NCBI RefSeq assembly: GCF_025602895.1
Contig: NW_026516214.1
Span: 868,001 to 932,000, forward strand
Source of the DNA: Polychytrium aggregatum
Lineage: Eukaryota; Chytridiomycota; Chytridiomycetes; Polychytriales
Direction: 5' to 3'
Length of the DNA stretch: 64,000 nt
Below are positions 1 to 14,439 of this stretch, piece by piece. A program made the position numbers and the translations under genes. The notes under the pieces were generated by a model, which saw nothing but the letters and a program-made list of their open reading frames with translations, did not search any database and was not told the origin of the DNA. Numbering within the stretch: position 1 is the stretch's first letter; every line of letters starts with the position of its first letter.

Positions 1-798
1 GTTACTATGCCATCCGCAAGTCAAATCTGGCACTGGGCGACTCGATAGCGCAAAGCCATATCCCGGTTCGATGTTCGATCGTGCATGCGTGGCTGCTGCA
101 AGACATATCGGCGCCACTCCCACCCCGTTCTGCTTCAATGGCAGCAACTTACGATTTCCTCGAGTCCATCCAGCTCTGGGAAGTCCTCATCGAGATCCTC
201 GTCTTCCTCTTCCTCGTCCGATTCGTGGCTGGCAAGGACGGGCTTGGAGACTTGGCTGGGAGTCGAGAAGACATGCGATACGGTCGGTCAGGACATTGGA
301 GCCGCGGCAGACAACATTTCCATCCCCAGCACCAGCAGTATGAGTCGTTGCATCGGCATCGCTGCATGGGTCCACTGCCTATATGAGCCGAACACGGCAG
401 CACAGGATATGGCTGCAACACAGCCGCACCGGGCATCCGCATGGGCCTGTGCCAGGGGACGCTTGACGAGCCATATTTGAAGTCGGGTAGCTGTCTGCTG
501 CAAGCATCAGGAGCGATGCCTACCCTTTCGGCGGACCGGGTCGGCGGCTGGTTGTCCGCTCCTCCATCTCCATTTCATCCTGCTGCTTCTTGATGACGTC
601 CAAGATGCGCTTCGAGGTCTTCTGGTCGACCATCATCGGCTGATCCTCATCCATGTCATCGGCGGCGCTGCTCTTGGTGCCCTGGGCCGGCTTCTTGCTC
701 CGCCAGGGCTTGTGCAGCTCCACGGTGGTATCCTTCTCGATCTGCACATGCAGCGGGTCGTGGCGCACGCCCGATCTCTTTTTTGAGTCCTTGCCCAT
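1..798 (-). CDS. ENP1: Bystin / Enp1, 40S ribosome biogenesis factor (5' part, cut by window edge)
   Basis: Enp1/bystin is a nucleolar factor needed for pre-40S assembly, 18S rRNA processing and export. Exon 1 (798..522) encodes an N-terminus with the family pattern RHDPL followed by a region ending KTSKRILDVIKKQQDEMEME, close to yeast Enp1 (RHDPL ... SRKILQLAKEQQDEIE). Exon 2 (255..153) encodes the family's acidic stretch (DEEEEDEDLDEDFPELDG) and ends at a good GTAAGT donor. The intron 1 donor is GTAGGC, its acceptor CCCAG, and the phase is kept across the junction. A third exon probably starts near position 4 and runs off the left edge, so the conserved bystin core is not visible. It is divergent from SEC24 with a 770 bp shared upstream region. 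The identity rests on the N-terminus only, but both segments agree. Confidence 0.8.
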
Positions 799-1568
799 TC
801 TCGCCGGTGCTGGTGTGGTGCTGGTTCTGGTGCTGGTGCTGGTGCAGTCTGGATGTCGCTTGGCGAGCCGGTGCTGGTGCGAGAGCGTCGCTGGTGTCTT
901 TGTCGCGCGCAGCTCCCAAAAAAAAAGACACCCAACTCAGCCGCACGTGAGCGGCTGGATCCGGGCTGGAGCCGGGCTGGAGCCGGCCGCGCTGCTGACT
1001 CAGCGGCCGCCTGGCCCAACAGGAATCTCGGTGCGAATCTCGGTGCGAAACTCGCCTTGTCTCGGCATCTTGAAGCCTCGTCCGGGCTGGTCCATCGAAA
1101 GCAAGCCCACTCAGCTACCCACTCGGCCATCTGCTCTGCTGTCGGCCTGCATTCCCGTCGCCCACGTCCACGCCAGCGCCGCCATCTGATCGGACTGGGT
1201 CGCTGCATGCAGCCGACTATCCCCCCTGCGTCCTTTTAAACAAGCCTGACCGGCTCCTATACTCGATCCCAACCTCGAAAGGTACCGTCGTAATCGGCTG
1301 CCTTGGACAGCCGCGATGCATTGCTCCGCGCATTTGCGGCCCAGGGAGCGTGCGAGCCAGTAGATGGCTTCCGGGAACGACCTCCAAGCTGCACCAGATC
1401 CGTGTTTGCCTGCCGATTGCTGTTTTCTGGGGCCGATTGCACGATACTTACCCTGCCAACCCGCTCCTCTGTCGGCCGTATCATCGTGCTCGCTCGACCG
1501 TCGACCCTTGCTGCCATCCTGCATGCCGGACTGCACGCCCAAGATATTGCCTGCCTGATACCGGAATC
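799..1568. promoter_or_regulatory. Divergent intergenic region ENP1 / SEC24
   Basis: This 770 bp stretch separates two divergently transcribed genes and must hold both promoters. It contains a short GGTGCT-type repeat near 810-845, just upstream of the ENP1 start, and a poly-A run near 909-920. Long open frames on both strands here are low-complexity and match no family. I could not assign a TATA box or specific operator. Confidence 0.5.
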
Positions 1569-4500
1569 ATGTCGCAGCCCCCGCCGTCCTTTGCCAGTCG
1601 GCCACCCTCGCAGCCCCAGCAGCCCTTCCCTGGCCAGAACCCGCCGCCTGGCACCTTCAGCCCAAACCCGGCCCAGCGCCCCCCGTTCGTTCCCGGCCAA
1701 AATCCTGCTCGCCCGCCGTTCCACCCTCCCGGCGGCCCTCTCTCCAACCCAAATAGCCATCCTGGATCGAACTCCGCCAGTCCCAGCATCCGGCCGCCTC
1801 ATCTCCAGCGACCTGGATCGGCCATAGGCTCGCCGGCATTCCCATCACCCAGTCTCCCAGGACAGCCCCCTCGGCCTCTTGCACCGTCGTCGTCGAATCC
1901 AAATCTGCCAGCTTCGACTCCGACCCTGTCCAGCTCCCGTCCTCCCGCACCATCTGTTCGCCCCTTCCCCGGCGGTCCTGGCAGCCCTTACCCCGGCCAA
2001 CCTCCGAATCCCGCTGCCCATCCAGCAATGGGTCCTGCCCCCCAACATCCTGGAGCGCCTCATCCTGGAGCGCCTCATCCTGTCAATCAGCCCCATAGAC
2101 CTGGATCGGTTCCACCCCAGTCGGGTCCGACACCCCCGCCTGGCCAGTTTGCTCCGCATGGTCATCCGGGACAGTCGTCGAGCCCCTTTTCTGGGCCTGT
2201 CGGTCGCCCTCCGGGTTTTCCTCAACTCGGCCGACCGCCCATCATCCAGCCTGGAGGTCCACACCCCCCTGGAGCTGGGCCGCTCAGTCACCACCCTGTC
2301 TCTTCTCCCGTTGAGCAACTTGCACCCCAGTTTGGCGCCATGAACCTCACCCCGCAGATCCCACCCCCAGCCTCAGGAAAGCCCAAGCACAAGCGCGTTT
2401 ACGCAGAGAATGAAGGCCAGGCAGCTGCTCCTGGATTTACACCCGGACAACCCCCCGCTCCCAGCCCTGGCCATCCGGCGGGTGCTCCAGGGGGCGGCTA
2501 TCCCCGACCACTCTCCATGAACGAACCCGGGCCCCAGCCCCAGGCTCATCCCTCTCATCCCCATGCCCAGTCTCACACCCAGAGCCAGCCTCCCCCGTTC
2601 TTCCAGGGCTCTGGGCCCTTCCCTGGAGCGTCCTACACCCCCAAACAGCCAATGCTTCCGACCCAGTCCGGCGCACAACCGCATGCCAACGGAGCCGCTC
2701 CTGCCTCCCGGTCTCGCATCGATCCAAACCAGATCCCGAGTCCTGTTGTCGTTCAAGAGGCTGACCAGGAGGCATATGCCGACAAGCCATATCTGACGCT
2801 CTCCAAGACCGTGCCCCCGCTGCCTAGTACCCAGTTTGGGGCGATCGACGAAGGTGTGCTTTGGGTGTCGAACATGGACAGAGGAGTCCGCGCGACACTG
2901 GAGTGACGGCTCGCTACATCTCCGTTAAGCTCTACACATGGTTCCGTGACTCGGTTTGCAGCCACATTCCTTACCCGGACGATCTTTTACTTTGGTACCC
3001 CGAGCCGAAGTATATCGCTGACTTGTGTCATCCACTAATCCTTTCCCCGTCTCACATGGGCTGGCTCACTCCCTCTATCCAGGCAACTGCAACCCGAGGG
3101 CCATCCGCCTCACAACCTACAATCTCCCCTGCAGCGACGAGCTTCAAAACATGTCGAGTCTGCCGCTGGGCCTGATCGTCCAGCCCATGGTCGATTTTTC
3201 GCCCGTCGAGATGCCCATTCCAGTGGTTGACTGTGGCGAGGCCGGACCTGTCCGCTGCAAGCGCTGCATGGCCTATATCAATCCCTTCTGCAAGTTCATC
3301 GAGGGCGGCCGAAAGTTCGTTTGCAATCTGTGTACCTTTGAAACCGAAGGTAAGCCTTGCCATTCTTGTTGACCGTTGATTTTGTTGGGCATGTGGCACG
3401 AATTTGCTCTTCTCCCCTCCCGATTCACGCGCTGCTGCCTGTATAATATGCGCCGCTGTTACTACTGTGCTTCACCAGTTAACGCCCGCCTGCTGTACCG
3501 CTTCTAGTGCCCGCCGAATACTTCAGCAACTTGGACATGATGGGACGCCGGGTTGATCTAGCTCAGCGCCCAGAGCTTCGATACGGCAGTGTCGAGTTCA
3601 CGGCCTCCAAGGTGGGCATGGCCGATCTGACACCCTCACGCTTATTGTGCTCTGTTTGGGCATCCGGACGGCGATGGACAGTATTCTCTGGATTTTGCCG
3701 GTGGTACACTCTCATTCTGGCCGAATCCTGGTCGACTAACCGAAGAATCTGCGCTACCTCGCTGCTGTGATTTGCAGGACTACATTGCTCGCCCGCCGGT
3801 ACCGCTTTCTTATGTCTTTGCGATCGACGTCAGCTGGAGCTCGCACTCCAGCGGTCTTTTGGCCCGGTGCGCCCAGTCCATCAAGGAGCTGCTATATGGA
3901 GAGCCACCGGTGGGGGTCGTCAGCGGTCGCCGCGGTCTCCCGCCAGGCACCAAAGTGGGATTCCTCACCTTCGACCGCTCTGTGCATTTTTACAATCTGA
4001 AGGTGTGTATAACACTTATCACTCGATACACCCGCATGTGTGCGGTAGTCACTATGCTACACTCTATCGAGAAGGCCGCCCTGCTGCATGCTGCTTCCGA
4101 GTGTGGATGCAACGCTTATGGATTGCCCGAAGCCCAACCTCTCACCCGTGCTTGTCTCCAGGCCAACCTTGATCACCCGCAAATGCTTGTTGTCCCCGAT
4201 ATCAACGAGATCTTTGTGCCTCTGAACGATGGCTTCTTGGTGGATCCCAACGAGTCGAGGTACTGCTCTGTCACTCTCACGTTTGGACGACAAGGAATGG
4301 CTGGCTTTGCGGTGAATATGCTGCTTACTTTGCGCCTCGATGATTGCTAGACGCCCCATCGAAGCCCTCCTGGACTCTCTGCCGTCGCTCTTCCAGCCAT
4401 CTCGCTTGGCCGAGACCGCCACCGGAGCAGCCATCCAGGCTGCGTTCTTGGCTCTGGTATGACGCTTTCTCTTGGTCGGATTCTGGCCCGTATCTGGTAT

Positions 4501-7019
4501 TTGTCACAGTTGGGGATGTAAGCCAGACCCGGCACGACGGATGCTGACACAAATACGGACCGACCTCAGAAAAAAACCGGCGGCAAGCTCTCGATCTTCC
4601 AAACCTGCCTTCCCACCTTCGGCCCAGGCGCCCTCAAGGTTCGCGAAGAAGCCCGTGTTCTTGGAACCGACAAAGAGCGCCAGCTGTACGAGCCACAGGA
4701 GTACTTCTGGAAGAAAATGGGGCAGGACTGCGCGACGGCCGGCATCAATGTCGATTTCTACCTCTTCCCGCACGCCTACATCGACGTGGCCACGCTCAGT
4801 ACGTTATTATCAAGGCCGGAGAGCATGGCTTTTGGAATCTCTGCTGCCTCGCTGGCGCTTGCTAATCGGCTGCCATATCACCATGCGCTCTGCAGGCACT
4901 CTGTCGTCACTCACTGGTGGCGATACCTACAGCTACCACAACTTTGAGGCGGCCCGCGATGGTCTCAAGTTCGGCAATGATCTCAAGCGTAACCTGCTAC
5001 GCTCGTTTGCCTACGATGCCCTGCTAAGGATCCGATGCTCGAATGGTGGGCAATGCGTGCAGTGTGCGGGCTGTTGCGACGCATGTGAAATGCTCCAGTG
5101 CATCGTGGGCGTCTACACAAGGCTTGCGTCCTGCGGTGCTAATGTCGATTGCGACTCGCCCGCCGGTGCGCAACCCACCAACAGGACTCAAGCTCGTCGA
5201 CTACTTTGGCAACTTTTATATGAAGAACGCCACGGATGTCGAGCTGGCTGGCATCGACTCGGAAAAGTCGATTGGCGTGCTCATCAAGCATGACGGCAAG
5301 CTCGATGAGAAGGTTGAAAGCTCGTTCCAGTGCGCCCTGCTGTACACCAATGTCTTTGGCGAGCGGCGACTTCGCATCCACAACATCTCGGTCCCGAACA
5401 CGACGATCCTCGGAAACGTGTTCCGGTTTGCGGAAATGGACACGACCCTCAACTATCTAGCCAAGGCCGGTAGGTGGATTTATTCCGTGCTACGCTCGCC
5501 TCCAAAGCTGTTGTTTCTGCACCTCTCGATCCTTGCAACAACGGGTCTCATTTCATACCCGTTTCCGACAATCTCCTTCAGCTGTTGCGCAGTGTATGCA
5601 CACAACTCTCAAGGCTGTTCGTGACCAGCTGACTGAGAAGTGCGTCAAGATCCTGTCGGCATATCGCAAGCACTGTGCATCCTCGACGGCTGCCGGCCAG
5701 GTACAGATGCAGCGCGGGTGTTGAGCGCTTTATGCAGACTGGGCTGGCATTCGTGTTGGGCTAACCGTCTTATCGTCTCTGCCGTGGTGGTCGTTCTCCT
5801 GACTCGCAGCTTATCCTTCCCGAGTCCTTCAAGCTCTACCCGCTGTATGCGCTCACGCTGCTCAAGACACAGGCTTTCCGCGGTGGTGAGTCAATGTGCG
5901 GTCAGCTTTCCTGTGCCTTTTTTCACAGACGTACCAGTGTGTTGACTTTGACTCTTGCTTCATCAGGACCTGATATGTCGACCGACTTGCGTGTGCATCA
6001 TATGAAGGCTTTGCGATCAATGGGCCTCGCGGAAACGGCACCTTTCTTCTACCCGCGCATGTTTGCGATCCACCAGGGACTGCATGAGGTAAGCAGCTTC
6101 ACCGAGCGATACGCTTGCGAAGGATGCTGGCGCACATGAACCCGATAGCAGCACGCAGACTGACTTTGTCGACCATTCGTTGCAGAACGTCTTCCAGCCT
6201 GGCCGACGCTTTGTTCTCCCTCCTGGCATCCGTGTCTCCCTCGAGCGCCTCGAGAGCACTGGGGCATATCTCGTTGGTGAGTTTCGTATGCTTGTGTCGG
6301 ACGACCGGCCAGGCTAATTTGGGTTGCAAGAGTGCTGGGTAGATTGCCCCGGAACCTGGTCTTTCTGACCCTCCCTTCCCATCGGCGCTGTAGAAAACGG
6401 CCAGCAGATGATGATCTGGCTCGGCAGCAACATCTCTCCCGCGTTCCTGAAGGACGTCTTTGGAATCGACTCGCTGGCAAACATCGACATCAGACTGGTA
6501 TGCTTCAGCGCTTGGCTGTGGCTGCGCTTCATGGTCGCACCTCCCAATGTACTCCTCTGTCGGCGAAGATGGTTGCTAACGAGAACAATCCGTGCTGCTC
6601 GGTTTACCCTCCTGACAGAGGGAGCTGCCCCGTCTGGATAACGACACGTCCCGCAAACTGCACGAGGCGATTGTCTTTGTCCAGTCCAGCCGTGCGCGGT
6701 TCATGCAGCTCCAAATCGTCCGCCAGAACATGGACCCGTTCCTCGAGGCCGAGTTCGCTAACATGATGGTCGAGGACAAGAACCACGATGCGATGAACTA
6801 TGTCGACTTTCTGTGCTATGTTCACAGGCAAGTGGTGGAGGATGATGTGCGAGCAGCTGGTTCCGCGATGAGGCCGGCATCGGGGTGGACTGGCGAGACA
6901 GCAATGACAAACCTTGCACTTACTCTGCCTGCGTCTCTGTGATCGCTCCGCCAACCCCATGGCTGCTGCGCGCTCTTATTATCTCCAGGAACATCCAAAT
7001 GGAAATCTCCAACTCGTAA
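1569..7019 (+). CDS. SEC24: Sec24, COPII coat cargo-binding subunit
   Basis: Sec24 pairs with Sec23 in the inner COPII coat and selects cargo at ER exit sites. Sixteen exons: 1569..2853, 3083..3349, 3508..3611, 3778..4002, 4162..4259, 4351..4456, 4570..4798, 4896..5045, 5185..5469, 5582..5700, 5810..5885, 5967..6088, 6186..6276, 6394..6497, 6619..6827, 6989..7019 (3501 nt, 1166 aa). Residues 1-428 are a Pro/Gly/Ser-rich disordered leader. The zinc finger has Cys 487, 490, 509 and 512, followed by the trunk fold (VFAIDVSWSS), a conserved segment with FYMKNATDVELAGIDS, helical and gelsolin-like parts (MMIWLGSNISPAFL), and the terminal YVDFLCYVHR. The last intron is best read as GC-AG (donor GCAAGT at 6828), giving the ending NIQMEISNS. 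Reading through instead would end at 6942 with a tail unlike Sec24. Confidence 0.95.
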
Positions 7020-7610
7020 ACTGCACCAGCGAGTGCATCCGCAGCCATTCCCTCCCCCCGCTCTCTGCGCAAAATAAATGCCTCGCATCGTTTGGACAGC
7101 CGTTTGTGTGTTTGGCAAGGGATACTCCCGACGGGTTTGTCGTGTCCGCTGGGCATTTGTCGTTCGACCGCAGAGCGTGTTGAAGAAACAATGAGACACA
7201 TCGTTTCATTCGGACAAACACGGATCATATCCGGGTGTCCAGCGCGAGCAGGGATGTATGGAGTGAGTCCGTCCCGTGCAGTCAATCCAAGACTCCAACA
7301 CCTCGGCGACCGACCTTCCATCGGTCCAGTTCATAGGGGTCGCACAGCACGCCCACAGCCCTAGGGCTTGGCCGGCCAGAGGGTGGCTGGCGTGTGCTCC
7401 CAAGAAGGAAATACCATTGGGCGTGCTCCTCGCTGCGGCTGTGGCGGCTGCTCGCCTTGCATCTCCCCTCCTGTCCTGCTGCCTTCTGGCTCTGCCCTCT
7501 GGCTCTGTCCTGCTCCCCTCTGCTGCCCCGCTGCCGCTGCCCTGTTCCCTTTGGCCTCTGCTGTGTCCAGGCTTGCTCGCGCTCCCCTCCCAGCCCCACC
7601 TCCCGGCGGT
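7020..7610. promoter_or_regulatory. SEC24-FHIP intergenic region with pyrimidine-rich leader
   Basis: 591 bp between two genes in the same orientation. From about 7440 to the next start codon at 7611 the plus strand is strongly C/T-rich with CTG/CTC runs, like pyrimidine-rich tracts upstream of many fungal start codons. No conserved protein was found in any frame. Confidence 0.4.
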
Positions 7611-9791
7611 ATGAACGAGCTCTTCAGTCGCTGGAAGACCTCCGTGGTCAACAACATTGCCTCCCGCACAAACGCCTACAGCCTCGGCAAACTCAAGAAA
7701 TGCTACGAATCCATCACCGAAGACTTTGAGGCCTCGTTGTCGTGGCCCCGAGACATCCAAAACACCGACATACCCGTGTCCCTGCAGCAAATCGGCGATC
7801 TCCTGGTCAATGAACAGGCGGCCGACCCCAACCAGGAAAGCGACCTCGACGCCGGCTGCTGCACCGAGTACTGCATCAACAACGACATCTTTGGCAGCCT
7901 CGTGCGCATGTCTGAGGCCGATGTGCCCAAGGGCTACCGCTCAGAGGTCATTCGGTTCATGTCGACGCTGGTCAGCTTGATTGATTCCAAGTACCTGATC
8001 CAGAAGGCGTTCCACGGACCCGTCCTCTTGCTGATGAGGTGGTATTCGCTCCAGAAAGGCATCGAGTTTGACGAAGACATGCTGGACCTCGAGTTCAACA
8101 TCGCGTCCAAGATCCGCGAGTCCCCGCACCTGCTCAACATCTTCTTTACCAAGGACTTTGCCCCAAAGAACGTCACGATCGAGTCCATCGAAAAGGGCAA
8201 GCAGGAGGAGGACCCCATGGTCGTCGTGGCTGCTCCTGCCCAGCTCTCGAGCGATTACCGATTCCTCCTCTTCGAGCAACTTTTGCGCTTCATTCACATG
8301 GACGACAAGCGAGCCGACGTCGCTCGAACAGCTTGTCTGTTTATCCTGGAGCTGGCCACGGGCGAGCTGCAGCATTACATTGCGCAGAGCGACCTGTCGA
8401 CCATCGTCGTTGCCGGTCTCGGCGGTCTCTTCAGCCAGCTGCCCCAGCAGATCCCCCCAAAGGCCTCGAGCACCTCCAGCTACGAGTTCGAGTCCTTCAA
8501 GAACGATCTGAACGCCTTCCTAGATCTGCTTGAGTTTGTCCAGGAGATCCTGATCAAGTGCCCCAGTCGGGTCATCACTGTTGCCATCCTCGACTACCTC
8601 AAGCTCTCCTTCCTTGACAACATCGTCCATGCCTCTGTCCTCAACGCCTCTGACTTTGACGGAAGCGCGCATTCATGCCTGTTTTATCTGCATGAGATGA
8701 TGAAGGTCATCAGAGAGGATCAGCTCTCGAACCTGTTCTGTCGCTTCCTGCTGCGGGGCGACGATGACGACGACGACCACGACGACCTCCAACAGCCCTC
8801 GCCTGCGGCAGCCGCCGGCAGTGACCTCAAGCTGCACATGCGCGACATTGTTGTCTCCAAGATCGGCTCGCTCTCCGAGGATGTCTCGGTGGCGGCCCTG
8901 CGCTTGATCCACACCATGCTCGCCTATCACAGTCGCCACTGCCTGTACCGCATCATCGAGAAGTTGCCCTACAAGAAGCTAACCCAGGGCTTCATTGAGA
9001 TCAAACAACCCGACCATCTCAATCTCTCAATGGACATCCACCAGCATCTGAACATTGTCAGCCGGTATTTCGCCCTTATCCCGCAGGAGGAGTACCCCGA
9101 TCAAACAGACATCCGCACCACTCTGCAGGCCTATCTAGAGGATGCCCAGCAGGCCCTCGCCACCCACAACCAGAAGCTGCTGACCGCTCGGGCGGCCGCG
9201 TTTCTGCCACACCAGCCCAGAACATCCTCGCTACCCACGGCGCGCCACCGAGACAGCCGCCCGGTGTCGGCCTTTGGTCCCATTTCCAAAACGTCGGTGC
9301 TGGATGCCAAGGCTCGCGAGCAAATGATCGAGCTCAGCCGCGATCCGACGCTCCGCAAATTCATGGACAAGCTCACCAACTTCTTTTCACACTCGTACGA
9401 GATCAACCTGGCCGTCACTGGCGTCTTTTCGCAGCTGGTGACCATGCCCCAGCCGCTGCTCTACATGTACCTGTACAGCGCCGACATTTTGGTCGATTCG
9501 CAGCAAACCTCACTCTACACGATCTTTGTGAAGCTACTGAAGGAGGCCGAGGATAAGGCCACGGTCCTGTCGGATTTTGAGTTTTCTCTGGAAAAGACCA
9601 AGACGGATATGCTGAACGGCCGGCTCCAGAAGAAGAGCCGACGGCGAACACTGGGCGGCTCGACACACGTTCCAGACCTGGAGGAAGAGTTTGTCAAGAA
9701 CTGTCTGGTCCTGCACGAGTTCATCAAGGAGGCCCTGGCGGCCCTGGTCCTCCATGGATCGCGGGACTATGACCACATCTCCTACATCTAG
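7611..9791 (+). CDS. FHIP/FAM160 (RAI16-like) protein, FTS-Hook-FHIP complex subunit
   Basis: FHIP proteins join FTS and Hook to link dynein to early endosomes; Aspergillus FhipA is the fungal precedent. This is a single uninterrupted exon of 726 codons, unlike its intron-rich neighbours. The N-terminal half carries the RAI16-like pattern: a TEYCINNDIFGSLVRMSEAD block followed by RSEVIRFMSTLVSLID, matching the FAM160 region that ends one helix and starts the next. The rest is helical-repeat-like. An Asp-rich loop (GDDDDDDHDD) sits near residue 385, and the C-terminal part has a RDPTLRKFMDKLTNFFSHSY block. The start at 7611 is chosen because upstream in-frame codons are low-complexity C/T-rich DNA and family similarity begins right after this Met. 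The FHIP call is by pattern recall, not alignment. Confidence 0.75.
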   Translation: MNELFSRWKTSVVNNIASRTNAYSLGKLKKCYESITEDFEASLSWPRDIQNTDIPVSLQQIGDLLVNEQAADPNQESDLDAGCCTEYCINNDIFGSLVRMSEADVPKGYRSEVIRFMSTLVSLIDSKYLIQKAFHGPVLLLMRWYSLQKGIEFDEDMLDLEFNIASKIRESPHLLNIFFTKDFAPKNVTIESIEKGKQEEDPMVVVAAPAQLSSDYRFLLFEQLLRFIHMDDKRADVARTACLFILELATGELQHYIAQSDLSTIVVAGLGGLFSQLPQQIPPKASSTSSYEFESFKNDLNAFLDLLEFVQEILIKCPSRVITVAILDYLKLSFLDNIVHASVLNASDFDGSAHSCLFYLHEMMKVIREDQLSNLFCRFLLRGDDDDDDHDDLQQPSPAAAAGSDLKLHMRDIVVSKIGSLSEDVSVAALRLIHTMLAYHSRHCLYRIIEKLPYKKLTQGFIEIKQPDHLNLSMDIHQHLNIVSRYFALIPQEEYPDQTDIRTTLQAYLEDAQQALATHNQKLLTARAAAFLPHQPRTSSLPTARHRDSRPVSAFGPISKTSVLDAKAREQMIELSRDPTLRKFMDKLTNFFSHSYEINLAVTGVFSQLVTMPQPLLYMYLYSADILVDSQQTSLYTIFVKLLKEAEDKATVLSDFEFSLEKTKTDMLNGRLQKKSRRRTLGGSTHVPDLEEEFVKNCLVLHEFIKEALAALVLHGSRDYDHISYI

Positions 9792-10054
9792 CGCCACTTG
9801 GTGGGTTGAGAGGATGCGGGGTGCTTGGGGTTGTCCCATGCCCTCGGTTTTGGCACTCTGCTTGGCTCTGCTTGACTTTGGTGGGGGGGGGCCAAGAAGT
9901 ATTTGTGCCCTGCGACTACTTTGCCACTCGTCTGGCGCCTGTCTCTGGTAGTCGCCTCATAGTGCACTTTATCCATAGCAAACGGGATGCTGTCCCATTT
10001 CAATCGAACATGTGGTTTTTTGAAAGCCTGCGTCCAACAAAGCCATATGGAGAA

Positions 10055-10275
10055 AACACGGAATGCTTTGGCAACCGCTGAGTGAAGACCGCGGGTCGCT
10101 CTCTCGTCTCCAGCCCGTACATTTGCCCTGCACATAGTGATCATGGTGCTCTTGAACACACTGGAGATGGTGCAGCTTTTCTCAGGGTGTGGATGAGTGC
10201 GCGCACCGCAGTGCATCGCAGTGCAGTGCAGCGATGCAAAAGTCAAGTGTGGAGCGAGTGGTCATGGCCACCACC
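10055..10275 (+). repeat. Dispersed repeat copy 1
   Basis: By eye this segment aligns, with mismatches and small gaps, to the reverse complement of about 17300-17500. The best block contains GGTCGCTCTC followed by GTCTCCA, and CTTTGGCA about 30 bases upstream. Further blocks (a GCTCTTG core, a GCACCGCA core, a TGGTCAT core) follow in the same order. No ORF or terminal inverted repeat was identified; nature unknown. Confidence 0.5.
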
Positions 10276-10330
10276 CGAGACAGCAAATCATTTGGTTGTT
10301 GATCACAATTGGTTGGGCGAGTGTTGGTGT

Positions 10331-10382
10331 GAAAGCCAGAGCCAGAGCCAGAGCCAGAGCCATAGCCAGAGCCATAGCCATT
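10331..10382. repeat. GCCAGA/GCCATA hexamer tandem repeat
   Basis: About eight consecutive 6-bp units of GCCAGA with GCCATA variants. It lies in the GCN5 upstream region, about 290 bp before the start codon. Confidence 0.85.
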
Positions 10383-10670
10383 GGCGCCGCCCTCTGTCGC
10401 CCTCTGTCGCCCCGCGCCAGGCCCAAATCTCCAGCCCCGCCGGGCTATTGTCGAACCTCTCTGGTCATCCAGCAACCATCCCCGCCCGATCTCATCCAGC
10501 CCTCCCTCTCAGAGCCCTTGCATAGACAGCACCTGGAGAGCCAGCTCGCCAAGCCGTTGGTTCGTCTCCAGCTCACAATTCCTCTCTTGGTTCCTGCACT
10601 CTTCCACTCTTCTGCTGCCACCAGCAACCCCTCTTCCTGTCTGGCGAAACGACACTCACTCGTCTGAGCC

Positions 10671-14097
<3,427 letters not shown>

Positions 14098-14439
14098 TGC
14101 GTCCGGAAGGTATATGTGAATATATACGCGATGTACTCGTGCTCCAGATCTGCGAGCGGCCTGTGCTGCGATTCGTTGGTCTGATCGCTGTGCACGAGAA
14201 GCGGAATGCCCATGAAAGATGTCGGAACACGAACGAGGAGCAGTTCGGATGCATATTCAGTCAAAAGCGACGGAGTGCCAGAATGACAATAGATTGTGCC
14301 GTGTCATTCGACGATAAGCTTCCGTTTCCATTGAATATATTCGTGCTGGAACTTGGGTATCTGACACAACTCATCACATCTCCCGTTTACTGATACAACA
14401 TATGAGGATTGCCAGTGCGATGTAAACCATCAAGCACCG
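14098..14439. other. Convergent 3' intergenic region GCN5 / Rieske gene
   Basis: 342 bp between two convergent stop codons, more A/T-rich than its surroundings, presumably holding both polyadenylation regions. Nothing else is recognisable. Confidence 0.5.

Larger units (their letters stand above)
9792..10670. other. Intergenic region FHIP-GCN5
   Basis: 879 bp with no supportable gene. It contains a seven-G run near 9885, one copy of a divergent dispersed repeat (about 10055-10275) and a GCCAGA hexamer array (10331-10382). The 300 bp before GCN5 are C-rich and presumably hold its promoter. Confidence 0.5.

Noticed and set aside
6828-6942. Read-through ending of SEC24 at 6942
   Set aside because: The read-through tail is unlike any Sec24 C-terminus, whereas using the GC-AG intron gives HRNIQMEISNS directly after YVDFLCYV, as the family expects.
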